In this document: piece by piece, positions 1-8,684 of the stretch
How the letters are laid out: each line of letters opens with the position of its first letter
Position numbering within the stretch: position 1 is the stretch's first letter
From: UBA12088 sp041920275
GTDB taxonomy: Bacteria > Patescibacteriota > Minisyncoccia > Phycocordibacterales > UBA12088
Reading direction: 5' to 3'
Assembly (NCBI GenBank): GCA_041920275.1
Contig: JAYRSE010000036.1
Location: 1-44,291 of the forward strand
DNA length: 44,291 bases
Made by a program: the position numbers and the translations under genes
The notes under the pieces: generated by a model
What the model was told of the DNA's origin: nothing
Seen by the model: the letters and a program-made list of their open reading frames with translations, nothing else
Databases searched by the model: none

Positions 1-80
1 CTGACTCCTTCGTTGTGTAATGTGCTGATAATGACTCGATCTTCGTACGTGAGTTGCGTATATGTTGTCCCTTTCTGCAT
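1..80 (-). CDS. IS30-family transposase, N-terminal fragment (runs off the window)
   Basis: The minus strand has an ATG at 80 and stays open to the window edge, giving 26 codons that begin MQKGTTYTQLTYEDRV and continue IISTLHNEGV. This matches the N-terminal helix-turn-helix start of IS30-family transposases (the 'YTQLTYEDRVxI' pattern), which bind the IS ends before the DDE domain acts. The catalytic part lies outside the window. A strong Shine-Dalgarno TAAGGAG sits three bases before the ATG, which is unusual in this window. The family call rests on only 26 residues, so it is good but not certain. Whether the element is intact cannot be seen. Confidence 0.72.
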   Translation of the reverse strand, partial: MQKGTTYTQLTYEDRVIISTLHNEGV

Positions 81-143
81 GCACTCCTTAGTTTAATGGA
101 GTGTCCTAGTTCAAGGGTACAGGAAAGCCTTGTCTTGATCCTA

Positions 144-163
144 CTAAGACCCCCGGGTCTTAG
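144..163. repeat. Perfect 9-bp inverted repeat between the IS30 gene and the glycan island
   Basis: CTAAGACCC at 144-152 and GGGTCTTAG at 155-163 are exact inverted copies separated by CC. It lies 28 bp beyond the stop of the 191-1255 glycosyltransferase and 64 bp upstream of the transposase ATG. It could be a terminator stem without a T-run, or lie near the IS terminal repeat. No T-tract follows on either strand, so an intrinsic terminator is not well supported. Confidence 0.5.
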
Positions 164-190
164 ACGTGAGATGATATCTGAGCCTTGCTT

Positions 191-1255
191 TCACGCATTT
201 TCCTTGTCCGCATGAAGGTCGCTCATAAACCTGTGGAGATGTTTAGCATAGACCTCGGCATCACAGTGTTCCATAACAAACTCACGTGCACGCTTCCCCA
301 TCTCATGTCTTTTCTTATCGTCCGCAAGCATATCAACGATCGCTTTACGGACCGATTCCACATCACCCCTCGGCACAAACACACCATCCTCGCCGTCACG
401 CATATACGGCACGAGCGCTTTGGTCTTTGTAGCTATCACCGCCTTACCACTTGCCCGTGCTTCGATGAGAGCATAGGTGCCGCTGCTGTCGTTGTATTCC
501 GGCTTAACTTGCAATGTAATGACCACACACTTTGCACGCGCATAGAGATCTTGTATCTCTTCGTGGGTATACAAGCGCACACTCACATTTTCCGGCAAGG
601 GTCCCAACTGTGCAATGCGCTCGGGCTTTGATGCTATCTTTAATTGAACCGGCAACCCGCGCACCGCCTCGATGAGCGTTTTGAAGTCGCGCCCCAGATC
701 AAGACCGACCGAGGTGATATAATTTTCCTCCGGCGCTTCTTTCGGTTTAAAGAAGTCGGTGTCCACTCCTTCGTATAAAAAGTGAATGTGAGGCGCCATG
801 TGTGGAAACATTTTTCGCAAATCATCTTCTTCTGATTGTGAAAGTGCCACAATGCCGTCCGCCTTGGATACCGCCCACTTAAAAACCTTGCGCCTGAAGC
901 TTTTCGCATCTGCAATGGTGCCAGTGATATTGGCATCGTAGATAACCCATTTGGGACGGCGAATACCGAGTATTGCTTTCAAAAGCAGCGCGCCGTATGC
1001 ACCACCTGCAAAGATTATGTCGTAGCGCATCATTACAGGAAAAAATGGGACATGCATCCACCAAATATTAAAGATTCTTCGCCAGATATAAACCATACGT
1101 GGACCCAGGTACTGTTCGGGCTCTAGGTATGCCGTTTCCACATCATATTTCCGCAAGCGAAACATGCCGATAAAATGATTGTCATGCCCCTTGCCATGCA
1201 AAATCTTTTGCTCCTGCTCTCTACGTGGTCGACTGTACAAAAAAAGGATTTTCAT
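191..1255 (-). CDS. Glycosyltransferase family 4 (group 1)
   Basis: A predicted cytoplasmic GT-B glycosyltransferase of about 354 residues that would transfer a sugar from a nucleotide donor during surface-glycan assembly. The C-terminal half shows the group-1 signature: GVDTDFFKP, then the donor-binding stretch ALIEARASGKAVIATKTKAL followed by YMRDGEDGVFVP. The start at MKILFLYS (1255) is preferred over the upstream ATGs at 1297 and 1312 because the Rossmann strand begins there. A TATATA box at 1270-1275 lies 14 nt upstream of it. It follows asnB with a short gap and is the last gene of the island before the IS30 element. Donor and acceptor cannot be deduced. Confidence 0.85.
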   Translation of the reverse strand: MKILFLYSRPRREQEQKILHGKGHDNHFIGMFRLRKYDVETAYLEPEQYLGPRMVYIWRRIFNIWWMHVPFFPVMMRYDIIFAGGAYGALLLKAILGIRRPKWVIYDANITGTIADAKSFRRKVFKWAVSKADGIVALSQSEEDDLRKMFPHMAPHIHFLYEGVDTDFFKPKEAPEENYITSVGLDLGRDFKTLIEAVRGLPVQLKIASKPERIAQLGPLPENVSVRLYTHEEIQDLYARAKCVVITLQVKPEYNDSSGTYALIEARASGKAVIATKTKALVPYMRDGEDGVFVPRGDVESVRKAIVDMLADDKKRHEMGKRAREFVMEHCDAEVYAKHLHRFMSDLHADKENA

Positions 1256-1321
1256 ATCTACATTCAGCATATATACAATACCAGTGTAATAGCACAACAC
1301 GAAAGGTCGCAAATACCCACG

Positions 1322-3208
1322 CTACCCCATCCACCTCCGCCACCACAAACCAAAGACGAGAAGCGACCATATTTTTTTTCGGTGATCGTGCGCACCTTCC
1401 CTGTGCTCTTGGATCAGTTGCGCAACATACTCGGGATCGAAAAAGCCCATGCACCTAAGCGAACTCTTGCTCAACACATCGTCCACAAGGGGCATGAGCG
1501 GTCCTCTGAGCCACGCCCCAACAGGCATCCCAAAACCTTTTTTCTTGCGATAAATGATATCTTTCGGAAGCTTCCTTTCCATGAGCTTTTTTAAAATATA
1601 CTTGCGCTCGAGTCCGCGAAACTTGAAATGCGTCGGCAAATGATTGGCAAGGTCGACAACGTGTGTATCCAAAAAAGGGGCGCGTGCTTCAAGCGCGTGC
1701 GCCATACTTGCCCTGTCCACCTTCACCAATACCTGGTCCATCATGTACATACGCTGGTACAGATATCCAAGGTGGTCGTACCTGTCCACAGAGTCAACTT
1801 CGGCAACATAACGATTAATATCTTCAAACACACGCATATCTTCTACCCCCCTCCACACTTGCGGTGCAAAAAGACCCGCGCGCTCATTTGCATCAAAGGC
1901 TCCAAGCCAGCGCTGATGTCGATACCGTGCATCTCCTTCAAAATCACGCGTAAACTTCTTGAGCCTGAAATCAAGACTCATGTTGCGGTGGGAGGTGGGC
2001 AAGTGTTCTATACCGTATCTCACCAGATCCCGAACAGACTGAGGGACGTGTGTGTAAAGTGCAACAAATCGCTCTGCCAGAAACGTATCGTACCCACAAA
2101 AGAGCTCATCACCTCCGTCACCACCCAACGCCACCGTGACATACTCACGGGTAAACCGCGAGAGCAGTGCCGTGGGCACAATGGAAGCATCGGCCATGGG
2201 TTCATCTAACATCTCTCCAACAGAAGGGACGAGGTTGAGACAATCACGTTCACTGAGCATCTCCGTGTGGTGTTCCGTGCCCAAATGGTTCGCAACCAGC
2301 TCCGCGAAGACAGACTCATCAAACGATGATTCCTCAAAACCGATCGAAAAGGTCTTTACTTTCGTACTGCTCGATTGCACCGCATAGTAGGCAACGGCAC
2401 TGCTGTCGATACCTCCGGAAAGAAAGATACCTAAAGGCACATCGGCAACAAGACGAGTTCGTGTTGCTTCAGTGAGCGCTGCATCCAAAGCAACCTGACT
2501 TTCTTTAAAAGACAGGGCTGTTTTAGGTTGAAACGTTGGTTTCCAAAACTGCTCCTTCTTGGCTTCTTTTCCATCCCACTCTAAATATGTTCCCGGCTCG
2601 AGTTTATACGTGTCTTTGAATATGGCGTGAGGGGTTGGTACATATTCGTAGAGAAAGTACTTGTTGAGTGAGACAGGGTCAATCTCCTTTCTAAAGACAG
2701 GATGCGCCATGAGTGCCTTCAGTTCCGAGCCAAACAGCAGAGTATTGCCCTGCACACTCCAATAGAGTGGCTTTTTTCCCATCCTATCGCGCGCAAGATA
2801 TACACGCTCGGTTTTCGTGTCAAAGAGTGCTATCGCAAACATACCTTCGAGCTGCGCAAATACCTTCGGCCCAAGCTCCTCATAGAGGTGCAAAATCACT
2901 TCCGTGTCACTCCCCCCACGGAACGTGTGCTTATGCGTGAGCGTGCCGCGCAGTGACGCAAAATTGTACACTTCACCATTAAACGCTATCCAGGCGGTAG
3001 CATCTTCGTTACTCATGGGCTGATGACCGGCAGGTGAAAGATCAATGATGGAAAGCCGCCGCTGCGCGAGACCAACGCTACCGGAAATCTTTTTTGTTGG
3101 AAAAACTCGCACGCCCGCATCATCAGGACCCCGATGCGCAAGCATATCATTCATACGTGCAAGCACACTCTTGTCTCCCACACCTACATATCCTGTTATT
3201 CCACACAT
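1322..3208 (-). CDS. asnB: Asparagine synthase (glutamine-hydrolysing)
   Basis: AsnB transfers ammonia from glutamine to an AMP-activated aspartate. The protein is 628 residues, normal for the bacterial class. It begins MCGITGYVG, so Cys2 is the class II amidotransferase nucleophile; RGPDD follows near residue 26. The synthetase domain has the PP-loop SGGIDSS at 264-270. Because it sits inside a glycosyltransferase block, it may amidate a glycan or a nucleotide-sugar acid, as AsnB homologues in O-antigen clusters are thought to do, rather than make free asparagine. That is inference from context. The start is fixed by the Cys2 requirement. A possible -10 TACACT lies 15 nt upstream. Confidence 0.95.
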   Translation of the reverse strand: MCGITGYVGVGDKSVLARMNDMLAHRGPDDAGVRVFPTKKISGSVGLAQRRLSIIDLSPAGHQPMSNEDATAWIAFNGEVYNFASLRGTLTHKHTFRGGSDTEVILHLYEELGPKVFAQLEGMFAIALFDTKTERVYLARDRMGKKPLYWSVQGNTLLFGSELKALMAHPVFRKEIDPVSLNKYFLYEYVPTPHAIFKDTYKLEPGTYLEWDGKEAKKEQFWKPTFQPKTALSFKESQVALDAALTEATRTRLVADVPLGIFLSGGIDSSAVAYYAVQSSSTKVKTFSIGFEESSFDESVFAELVANHLGTEHHTEMLSERDCLNLVPSVGEMLDEPMADASIVPTALLSRFTREYVTVALGGDGGDELFCGYDTFLAERFVALYTHVPQSVRDLVRYGIEHLPTSHRNMSLDFRLKKFTRDFEGDARYRHQRWLGAFDANERAGLFAPQVWRGVEDMRVFEDINRYVAEVDSVDRYDHLGYLYQRMYMMDQVLVKVDRASMAHALEARAPFLDTHVVDLANHLPTHFKFRGLERKYILKKLMERKLPKDIIYRKKKGFGMPVGAWLRGPLMPLVDDVLSKSSLRCMGFFDPEYVAQLIQEHREGAHDHRKKIWSLLVFGLWWRRWMG

Positions 3209-3326
3209 AGAATCGCGTTACTTAGTGTACGTTGGTGTGTTCGTGCTGGACTTTCCTCTGATGATGTGTGAGGATGGTACTGTTTACGGACCGCTGCGCA
3301 AACGTCCATCACCACCACCGCACACC

Positions 3327-4820
3327 ATGCGCATACAAGACAGTATATCCTATATCACCAGACACAGAAACGTAGTCTTACTGTGCACCACGGGAACCTT
3401 GGTCGCCCTGCTTTACTTTCTCCTCGCGCTCTTTTTCGGGACTCACGGTCCGTCATATCCGGTGATCGACGGTGAGGAGGATTCGGCAGAATACATATAC
3501 CTCGCCGAACACCTCCTTGAGGGTCGCGGGTTTACTCTCTCCCATGTGCCACCCCACATACCGGAGAGTTTTCGGGTACCCGGGTATCCCTTCTTCGTGG
3601 CGCTCATACTCGGGGTGTACCACTCACCGGTCTTGGTCGTGATTGTGCAATGTTTTTTGTTCGGGGGTATTGCCGGTCTTGTGTTTCTCATCGGCTCGCA
3701 GTGGCACAGTACGCGCGCGGGTTACGTTGCGGCCGCACTTTCTATCGTAAATCCTTCGCTCTTGTTCCACACCTCCATTATCGCGTCCGAAACACTGTTC
3801 ATCTTTTTACTCCTCCTTGCGACCTACCTGTGGTTCGACCTACACTTTGGCAAGGCACAAAAGCGTGTTGCATTCTTTGTGGGTACGCTCATCGGTGCAA
3901 CGATCTTGATACGCGTCATTGGAATCTTGCTCCCGCTAGCATTCATCCTTATTTCTTGCATCGCATCATATTCGATTCTCCGTGCGGACGTACAAGCGTG
4001 GAAGCGACTGCTTGTCATCTGGTTCTTGTTCCTCTATGGCGCAGCACTTATCGCGACACCGTGGCTCGTACGCAACATCGTCGTCTACAACGAAGCATCA
4101 TTCTCGCAAACCGGCACCATCAACATGTGGTACTTCTACATACCACAGATCATATCGGACAGCCGTAACATCGATGTGGCACAGGCAAGGGCGGAGTTCA
4201 TTCCTGAACACCTCCTCCGTGGCATGGAGCGCACCAACGGACCGCAGTTCCCGCTCCGGCAATTGGACGCGCATGCGACGCTACAGCATGAAATACATGC
4301 ATACTTTGCCGCGCACCTGCCGGAATACCTGTGGGGACACCTCCTGCGCTCATCAACGCTCATCTTTGTGGACAGCTTCCGTGACACCGCCATGCTCTTT
4401 GGCGTCTCGGCCGGTAACTACAACGTCTTGCCGCGCGAGGTCGTAACTACGCTCAGAAATGGAGACTACACCACTCTTCCACAAACGATGTGGTCGTATG
4501 TCCGAGAACGCAACACGAGCGCCCTGCTCTCACTTACGAGCTTCGCACTATGGGTAACGTTTTTGCTGTCGAGCATGCTGGGAGCCTTCGCCCTCTGGCG
4601 CAGTTTACCTCGTTATAAAGCTATAACCATCGCACTTTACTGTCTTGGCATAGCATGCTATTTTGCAGTCTTGAGCGGACCGCTCGCCTTGCCCCGCTTC
4701 CGACTCCCCATCGAACCGTTCGTGTTTATCCTCTCGGCTCCGCTCTTTCTCGTTGCTTTCGACATCGTTCGTGCAAGAGTCTCGTGCAAAGAACCCGCAA
4801 TACTTGCGGAACGTGCGTAG
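3327..4820 (+). CDS. GT39/ArnT-like polytopic glycosyltransferase (GT-C)
   Basis: A multi-pass membrane protein of about 497 residues. GT-C enzymes of this type use polyprenyl-phosphate sugars and act on the outer face of the membrane. The first helix covers residues about 16-37 and is followed by an acidic first loop with DGEEDSAEY at 48-56 (GT-C enzymes place the catalytic Asp/Glu here). The 'RVPGYPFF' motif at 83-90 is typical of PMT_2 proteins. At least eight further hydrophobic segments follow. The start is uncertain: ATG at 3327 is chosen because the membrane domain begins soon after; ATGs at 3261 and 3264 are alternatives. It is the only plus-strand gene of the island, divergent from asnB and convergent with the GT2 gene at 4852. 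Confidence 0.78.
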   Translation: MRIQDSISYITRHRNVVLLCTTGTLVALLYFLLALFFGTHGPSYPVIDGEEDSAEYIYLAEHLLEGRGFTLSHVPPHIPESFRVPGYPFFVALILGVYHSPVLVVIVQCFLFGGIAGLVFLIGSQWHSTRAGYVAAALSIVNPSLLFHTSIIASETLFIFLLLLATYLWFDLHFGKAQKRVAFFVGTLIGATILIRVIGILLPLAFILISCIASYSILRADVQAWKRLLVIWFLFLYGAALIATPWLVRNIVVYNEASFSQTGTINMWYFYIPQIISDSRNIDVAQARAEFIPEHLLRGMERTNGPQFPLRQLDAHATLQHEIHAYFAAHLPEYLWGHLLRSSTLIFVDSFRDTAMLFGVSAGNYNVLPREVVTTLRNGDYTTLPQTMWSYVRERNTSALLSLTSFALWVTFLLSSMLGAFALWRSLPRYKAITIALYCLGIACYFAVLSGPLALPRFRLPIEPFVFILSAPLFLVAFDIVRARVSCKEPAILAERA

Positions 4821-4851
4821 AGCCCGTTTACCGTACCACCATCCAGGATAG

Positions 4852-5868
4852 TTACGTGTGGCTTTCCTTTTGCACCATGTCGGGCATTACACGCTCTGGG
4901 GCAACATCACCCGCTCGATGAAAATTGATCTTCTCCTTCACCACGTAGGGTGCTTTATTCTGCGATTCGTAGTAAATGCGCATCAATATCTCCGCAAGGA
5001 TTCCCATGCCGATGAATTGCACGCCGACGATAACAAGCAGAGCCGACAGCGTCGGCAGTGGTGTCGAGATAAGACTCATGTGGTGAAAAAGCCGTAGGTA
5101 TACCCCGACCGTCCCGGCAAGCACCCCGAACCCGAGCGAAATGAAGCCCACCATGCCAAAGAAATGTATCGGCCTGTTCATATAACGATGCAGAAAGCGT
5201 ATGAGGAGCAAATCGAGCAACACACGGAACGTGCGCGAAATACCGTAGTTGCTCTTCCCGAATTTGCGCGGACGGTGATTGACCTCTATCTCCGCCACTC
5301 GCGCACCGCGCCACGAAGCGTACGCGGGAATGAAGCGGTGCATCTCTCCATAAAGGAGCGTACCATGCAAAATATCCGCGCGGTATGCTTTAAGCGTGCA
5401 CCCGTAGTCGTTCAGATGTGTTTTCGTAATGTGCGAGATGAGTTTGTTCGCAAGATACGATGGCATCTTACGCGTGAGCACATTGCCCTGCCATCGGTCC
5501 TTGCGCCACCCTGACACAACATCGTACCCCTCCTCAAGCTTGTCGAGGAGCCGAGGTATATCCGCAGGATCGTTCTCGAGGTCACTGTCAATAGGCACAA
5601 GGATGGTGCCTGTCGCGTGGTCGATACCTGCTCGCAATGCCGCAGTTTGACCGGCATTCACACGAAAATCGATGACCTTGAGGTGTTTGCGCACCTTGGC
5701 ATGCTCACGCAAGACATGTACACTCTCATCTCGGGACCCATCATTGACAGCTATAACCTCATACTCATGGGGGAGTGCCCGCAGTGTGGCATCAAGTTCG
5801 TCGAGGAGCTGCGGGATGCTCCTTGCTTCATTGTACACGGGGAGGATGATGGATAATTTGTGGGGCAT
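4852..5868 (-). CDS. GT2 polyprenyl-phosphate glycosyltransferase (GtrB/ArnC-like)
   Basis: 338 residues. This family loads a sugar from a nucleotide donor onto undecaprenyl phosphate at the inner face of the membrane. The GT-A domain starts LSIILPVYNEA, with NDGS at 42-45 and the metal-binding DSDLEND at 94-100. Two C-terminal transmembrane segments (about 236-262 and 280-303) are the GtrB/ArnC layout. The GtrA-like gene upstream stops only three bases before this ATG, so the two are probably translationally coupled. GtrA (flippase) plus GtrB (sugar loader) is the known serotype-conversion pair; the GT-C enzymes nearby would then use the product. Confidence 0.9.
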   Translation of the reverse strand: MPHKLSIILPVYNEARSIPQLLDELDATLRALPHEYEVIAVNDGSRDESVHVLREHAKVRKHLKVIDFRVNAGQTAALRAGIDHATGTILVPIDSDLENDPADIPRLLDKLEEGYDVVSGWRKDRWQGNVLTRKMPSYLANKLISHITKTHLNDYGCTLKAYRADILHGTLLYGEMHRFIPAYASWRGARVAEIEVNHRPRKFGKSNYGISRTFRVLLDLLLIRFLHRYMNRPIHFFGMVGFISLGFGVLAGTVGVYLRLFHHMSLISTPLPTLSALLVIVGVQFIGMGILAEILMRIYYESQNKAPYVVKEKINFHRAGDVAPERVMPDMVQKESHT

Positions 5869-5871
5869 AAT

Positions 5872-6315
5872 TTACTGGTCGTTTTGCAGTACGGAGACGT
5901 TTTCTTCTTGCGGTACTGACCGAAAAATATACAGACGGTAAATCGTGTAGTTCATTATTGCAAGCGTACCGATCACTAAACACTGCGCCGCAAGGTACCA
6001 CACGTGCAGGTAGTCTACCAGCACATGCATTAAAAGGATATTTAACGCGAGGTTGAGTACGGAATTAGCTAAAAACAGCCCCATTTTTATCGTTGTCTTC
6101 TCGCGTTCCAGATCACGAAACGCCCAAAGTTTCTGGAGAAAGAAATTCGTGAAGAAAGAGAGACAATAAGCGACGAACGAGGATAGGAGATAGTAAATCC
6201 CGGCCTGCTCTGTAAGCACCCACAGGGTCGATAGACTCACAACTGCGGATATACCACCGGAAATGGCAAATTTTGCAATTCTGCGACCATGTCGTATGTT
6301 CGGTAGTATGGCCAT
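5872..6315 (-). CDS. GtrA-family membrane protein (lipid-linked sugar flippase candidate)
   Basis: 147 residues with four hydrophobic segments, the size and layout of GtrA (PF04138). Recognisable features are the N-terminal basic 'RRIAKFAISGGISA' start, the central SFFTNFFLQKLWAFRD stretch (the family has NFxxxRxWxF here) and a basic end after the fourth helix (YRLYIFRS). GtrA proteins are believed to flip polyprenyl-phosphate-linked sugars. It lies directly upstream of the GT2 gene with three bases between. The start MAILPNIRHGRR at 6315 has no Shine-Dalgarno sequence. Confidence 0.88.
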   Translation of the reverse strand: MAILPNIRHGRRIAKFAISGGISAVVSLSTLWVLTEQAGIYYLLSSFVAYCLSFFTNFFLQKLWAFRDLEREKTTIKMGLFLANSVLNLALNILLMHVLVDYLHVWYLAAQCLVIGTLAIMNYTIYRLYIFRSVPQEENVSVLQNDQ

Positions 6316-6370
6316 ATGTCATTCAACGTTATTCACCATGTGTCTGGAATGTGATTAAATCGGGCATCTA

Positions 6371-8044
6371 CTATTTCACCACCACGTACGTGGGAGAAAA
6401 GTCACGATAGAACCAATTCCGAAGAATGTTCTCATCAAAGTACGTAAACTGATTCCACTCCCCCTTCCGCTGCTCAATTCTCAATAACACATGATCGTAT
6501 TCTTGTACGATGCTTGGGTTCTTCTCAAAGTCTTTTGTGGAAAGATACCGTGCGTCAAGCGGTACCCTATCATCAGGTAAGGGGGTAGCATACATCTCAC
6601 GATAAAGAGGAATGTCTCCGAATCCCCAATATTTTGCAAACGCGCGATACGCTTCTTTTGTGTGAGGATATCCTAAAAGATACATATTCACAATAAGGAC
6701 CGATGAACCCGACCCTTGTAGGTCGAGTGCGGTCTGTATCGCCTCGAGCTCCACTGGACCTTTCGCGAAAATATGTATCCATAAGCCAACATGTACAAGA
6801 TGAAATACAACGTAGCATGAGAACAGTGTATTGAGGACGACGCGAGAATATCTTTTTATTTGAGAGGGTTTCTCTTCACAGTAGAGTACAAACGCATATA
6901 TACAAGCTAGAATGAGAGAAAGTAATGTGGGCAAATTATACCTCCCCTCATGATGTGCAGCGGGTGCAAAAAGTAAGAAGTTCATGATGCCTGGCAGGAG
7001 CAACATCCAGAACACCCATGATCTTGCTATGCCCTTTCGCCACAACAAGGCGACAAGTGCAAGAAAGGCAATGACTATCGGCATTTGGTTAACAAAAAGC
7101 TGGGTGAGGTAGAAATCAAAGGAGGTATCAGTGAGCACAAATGGATTCTGTGCATCGCCAATGTTGTGTAAGGGCTCACCAATCCCCATAAAACTTATGA
7201 TGCGAAAAAAAGCATGGGGATGCCACCAAATAATTAGGAGAAATGCTACACTTAACCACCCACCCAAGTAAAGGAATCCTTGTAACAATTGCCTGCTCCT
7301 ATCCTTCCACATCCTCCAAAGGACTGGAAGCCACATACTCAGGAACAATATGCTAAAGTAACTTACCCCAAACGATACCGCCGTCGCGACTCCGTGTATG
7401 ACCCAAAGCGAGCGCTTAGAGCCGCCTGTCTCAACTATACGCACCAGTGTATAGAGCTGTAGAAAGAGGCACGGAATAACATACGACCAGTGGATCGCAA
7501 AATGTGAGTACTGGAAGTAAAAATAATTTATCCCAACAAATACCGGTGCGAGGTATGGAAGGTACCGTGATCGTGTAGGATTGAGGGTAACCGTATCAAA
7601 CAGTTTGTACAGCACCACCAAGCCGAGCGCCATGGACAAGAGTCCTGTTGCGCGAATCCAAAGCAGTATTCCACCCCAATCCCAAAGGATGTATCGTTTA
7701 TACTCTTCAGCGGTCTGTACCACTCCCGTGAGATACTTCCACACAAAGTCAGCTGCAACTCCGGGCAGATCAGCAACAACAAACATGGGACCATAATATT
7801 GCATCTCTCGGTTTCGAAAAGCCAGCAGGTTCTTTTCGTTCAAAACACGGAGTGCGCTATTTACAGAGACCTGTTCATCACCCACATGCGTAATATGTAA
7901 GGGTGGTTGCTGTGCTCCATACTGTATGCCTGGAATATGGAATGCAATCCATACCACCAACAATAGCGCGGGCACTAAAAAGCTTCCATGGCGACGAAGG
8001 TGCGTGACTAAGGGTACGTGTTTGAAAGATGAAAATAGCTTCAT
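6371..8044 (-). CDS. Polytopic membrane protein, probable GT-C glycosyltransferase
   Basis: 557 residues with about ten to twelve hydrophobic segments. After the first helix comes a lumenal-type loop with HVGDEQVSVNSALRVLNE, in the position where GT-C glycosyltransferases carry a catalytic D/E pair, then PMFVVADLPG. The rest is hydrophobic apart from a C-terminal soluble region of roughly 120 residues. I recognise the fold class, not a family; GT39/RgtA-like is the best guess. It lies between the GtrA gene and a methyltransferase in the same direction. Base composition here (6.4-9.9 kb) looks more AT-rich than the right half of the window. Confidence 0.65.
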   Translation of the reverse strand: MKLFSSFKHVPLVTHLRRHGSFLVPALLLVVWIAFHIPGIQYGAQQPPLHITHVGDEQVSVNSALRVLNEKNLLAFRNREMQYYGPMFVVADLPGVAADFVWKYLTGVVQTAEEYKRYILWDWGGILLWIRATGLLSMALGLVVLYKLFDTVTLNPTRSRYLPYLAPVFVGINYFYFQYSHFAIHWSYVIPCLFLQLYTLVRIVETGGSKRSLWVIHGVATAVSFGVSYFSILFLSMWLPVLWRMWKDRSRQLLQGFLYLGGWLSVAFLLIIWWHPHAFFRIISFMGIGEPLHNIGDAQNPFVLTDTSFDFYLTQLFVNQMPIVIAFLALVALLWRKGIARSWVFWMLLLPGIMNFLLFAPAAHHEGRYNLPTLLSLILACIYAFVLYCEEKPSQIKRYSRVVLNTLFSCYVVFHLVHVGLWIHIFAKGPVELEAIQTALDLQGSGSSVLIVNMYLLGYPHTKEAYRAFAKYWGFGDIPLYREMYATPLPDDRVPLDARYLSTKDFEKNPSIVQEYDHVLLRIEQRKGEWNQFTYFDENILRNWFYRDFSPTYVVVK

Positions 8045-8060
8045 GAACGTAGTGGGAACA

Positions 8061-8684
8061 TCATTTTTTTCGAAGTATCAAATAATACTCTCTCCGAAGG
8101 ACGGGGATGTGGTATGCAAGGAATACGGAAAGGAGGTACAGGGGTTTCCAAGAATAATACTCGCCAATGTAGAAAAGACCCACGGGCTCAAGAGAATCCA
8201 AGCCCTCAAACTCTTCTCTGCTCTCCAGTCTCAAAAGTTTGAGTATCGCCTTGGGCGGATATGGCTTTACGTGTCCAAATGTCTCCCAGAACTTTTTCGT
8301 GACCTCCTCGGAGGCAAGGATGAGATGTCCGCCCTGCTTGAGCACGCGCGCACTCTCGGTTAAAAGTGTATACGCAGAAGGGATATCTACGTGCTCTATC
8401 ACGTTATGACAATGCACAACATCGAACTCTGTGTCGGGGAAAGGGAGCTCCGTTGCGCTCGCTCTCAACACGTGAAAACCCTCCTTGTGCAGTCGCTCGA
8501 TCACACGCGTGTTGGTGTCGACACCCCACAAGAGATCTTTGTCGTGGCGTAAAAACTCCCCCTCGCCACATCCCAGATCAAGAGTGCGCTTACCTTTGCA
8601 GTAAAATTCGTACACGAAACTTTTTCGCGCAAGACGCGCTTGAAGTATGAACAGAAAGCTTGGAATATAGTTGCTGATCCTCAT
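8061..8684 (-). CDS. Class I SAM-dependent methyltransferase
   Basis: 207 residues with the Rossmann SAM-binding motif I LDLGCGEGEF at 35-44, an acidic post-I residue in GVDTN, and HCHNVIEHVD in the motif IV region, as in Methyltransf_11 proteins. The start is taken at MRISNYIPS (8684) rather than eight codons further upstream, because it gives an ATGA overlap with the stop of the preceding GT4 gene. The substrate is probably a glycan or lipid-linked sugar, judged only from the neighbours. Confidence 0.88.
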   Translation of the reverse strand: MRISNYIPSFLFILQARLARKSFVYEFYCKGKRTLDLGCGEGEFLRHDKDLLWGVDTNTRVIERLHKEGFHVLRASATELPFPDTEFDVVHCHNVIEHVDIPSAYTLLTESARVLKQGGHLILASEEVTKKFWETFGHVKPYPPKAILKLLRLESREEFEGLDSLEPVGLFYIGEYYSWKPLYLLSVFLAYHIPVLRREYYLILRKK

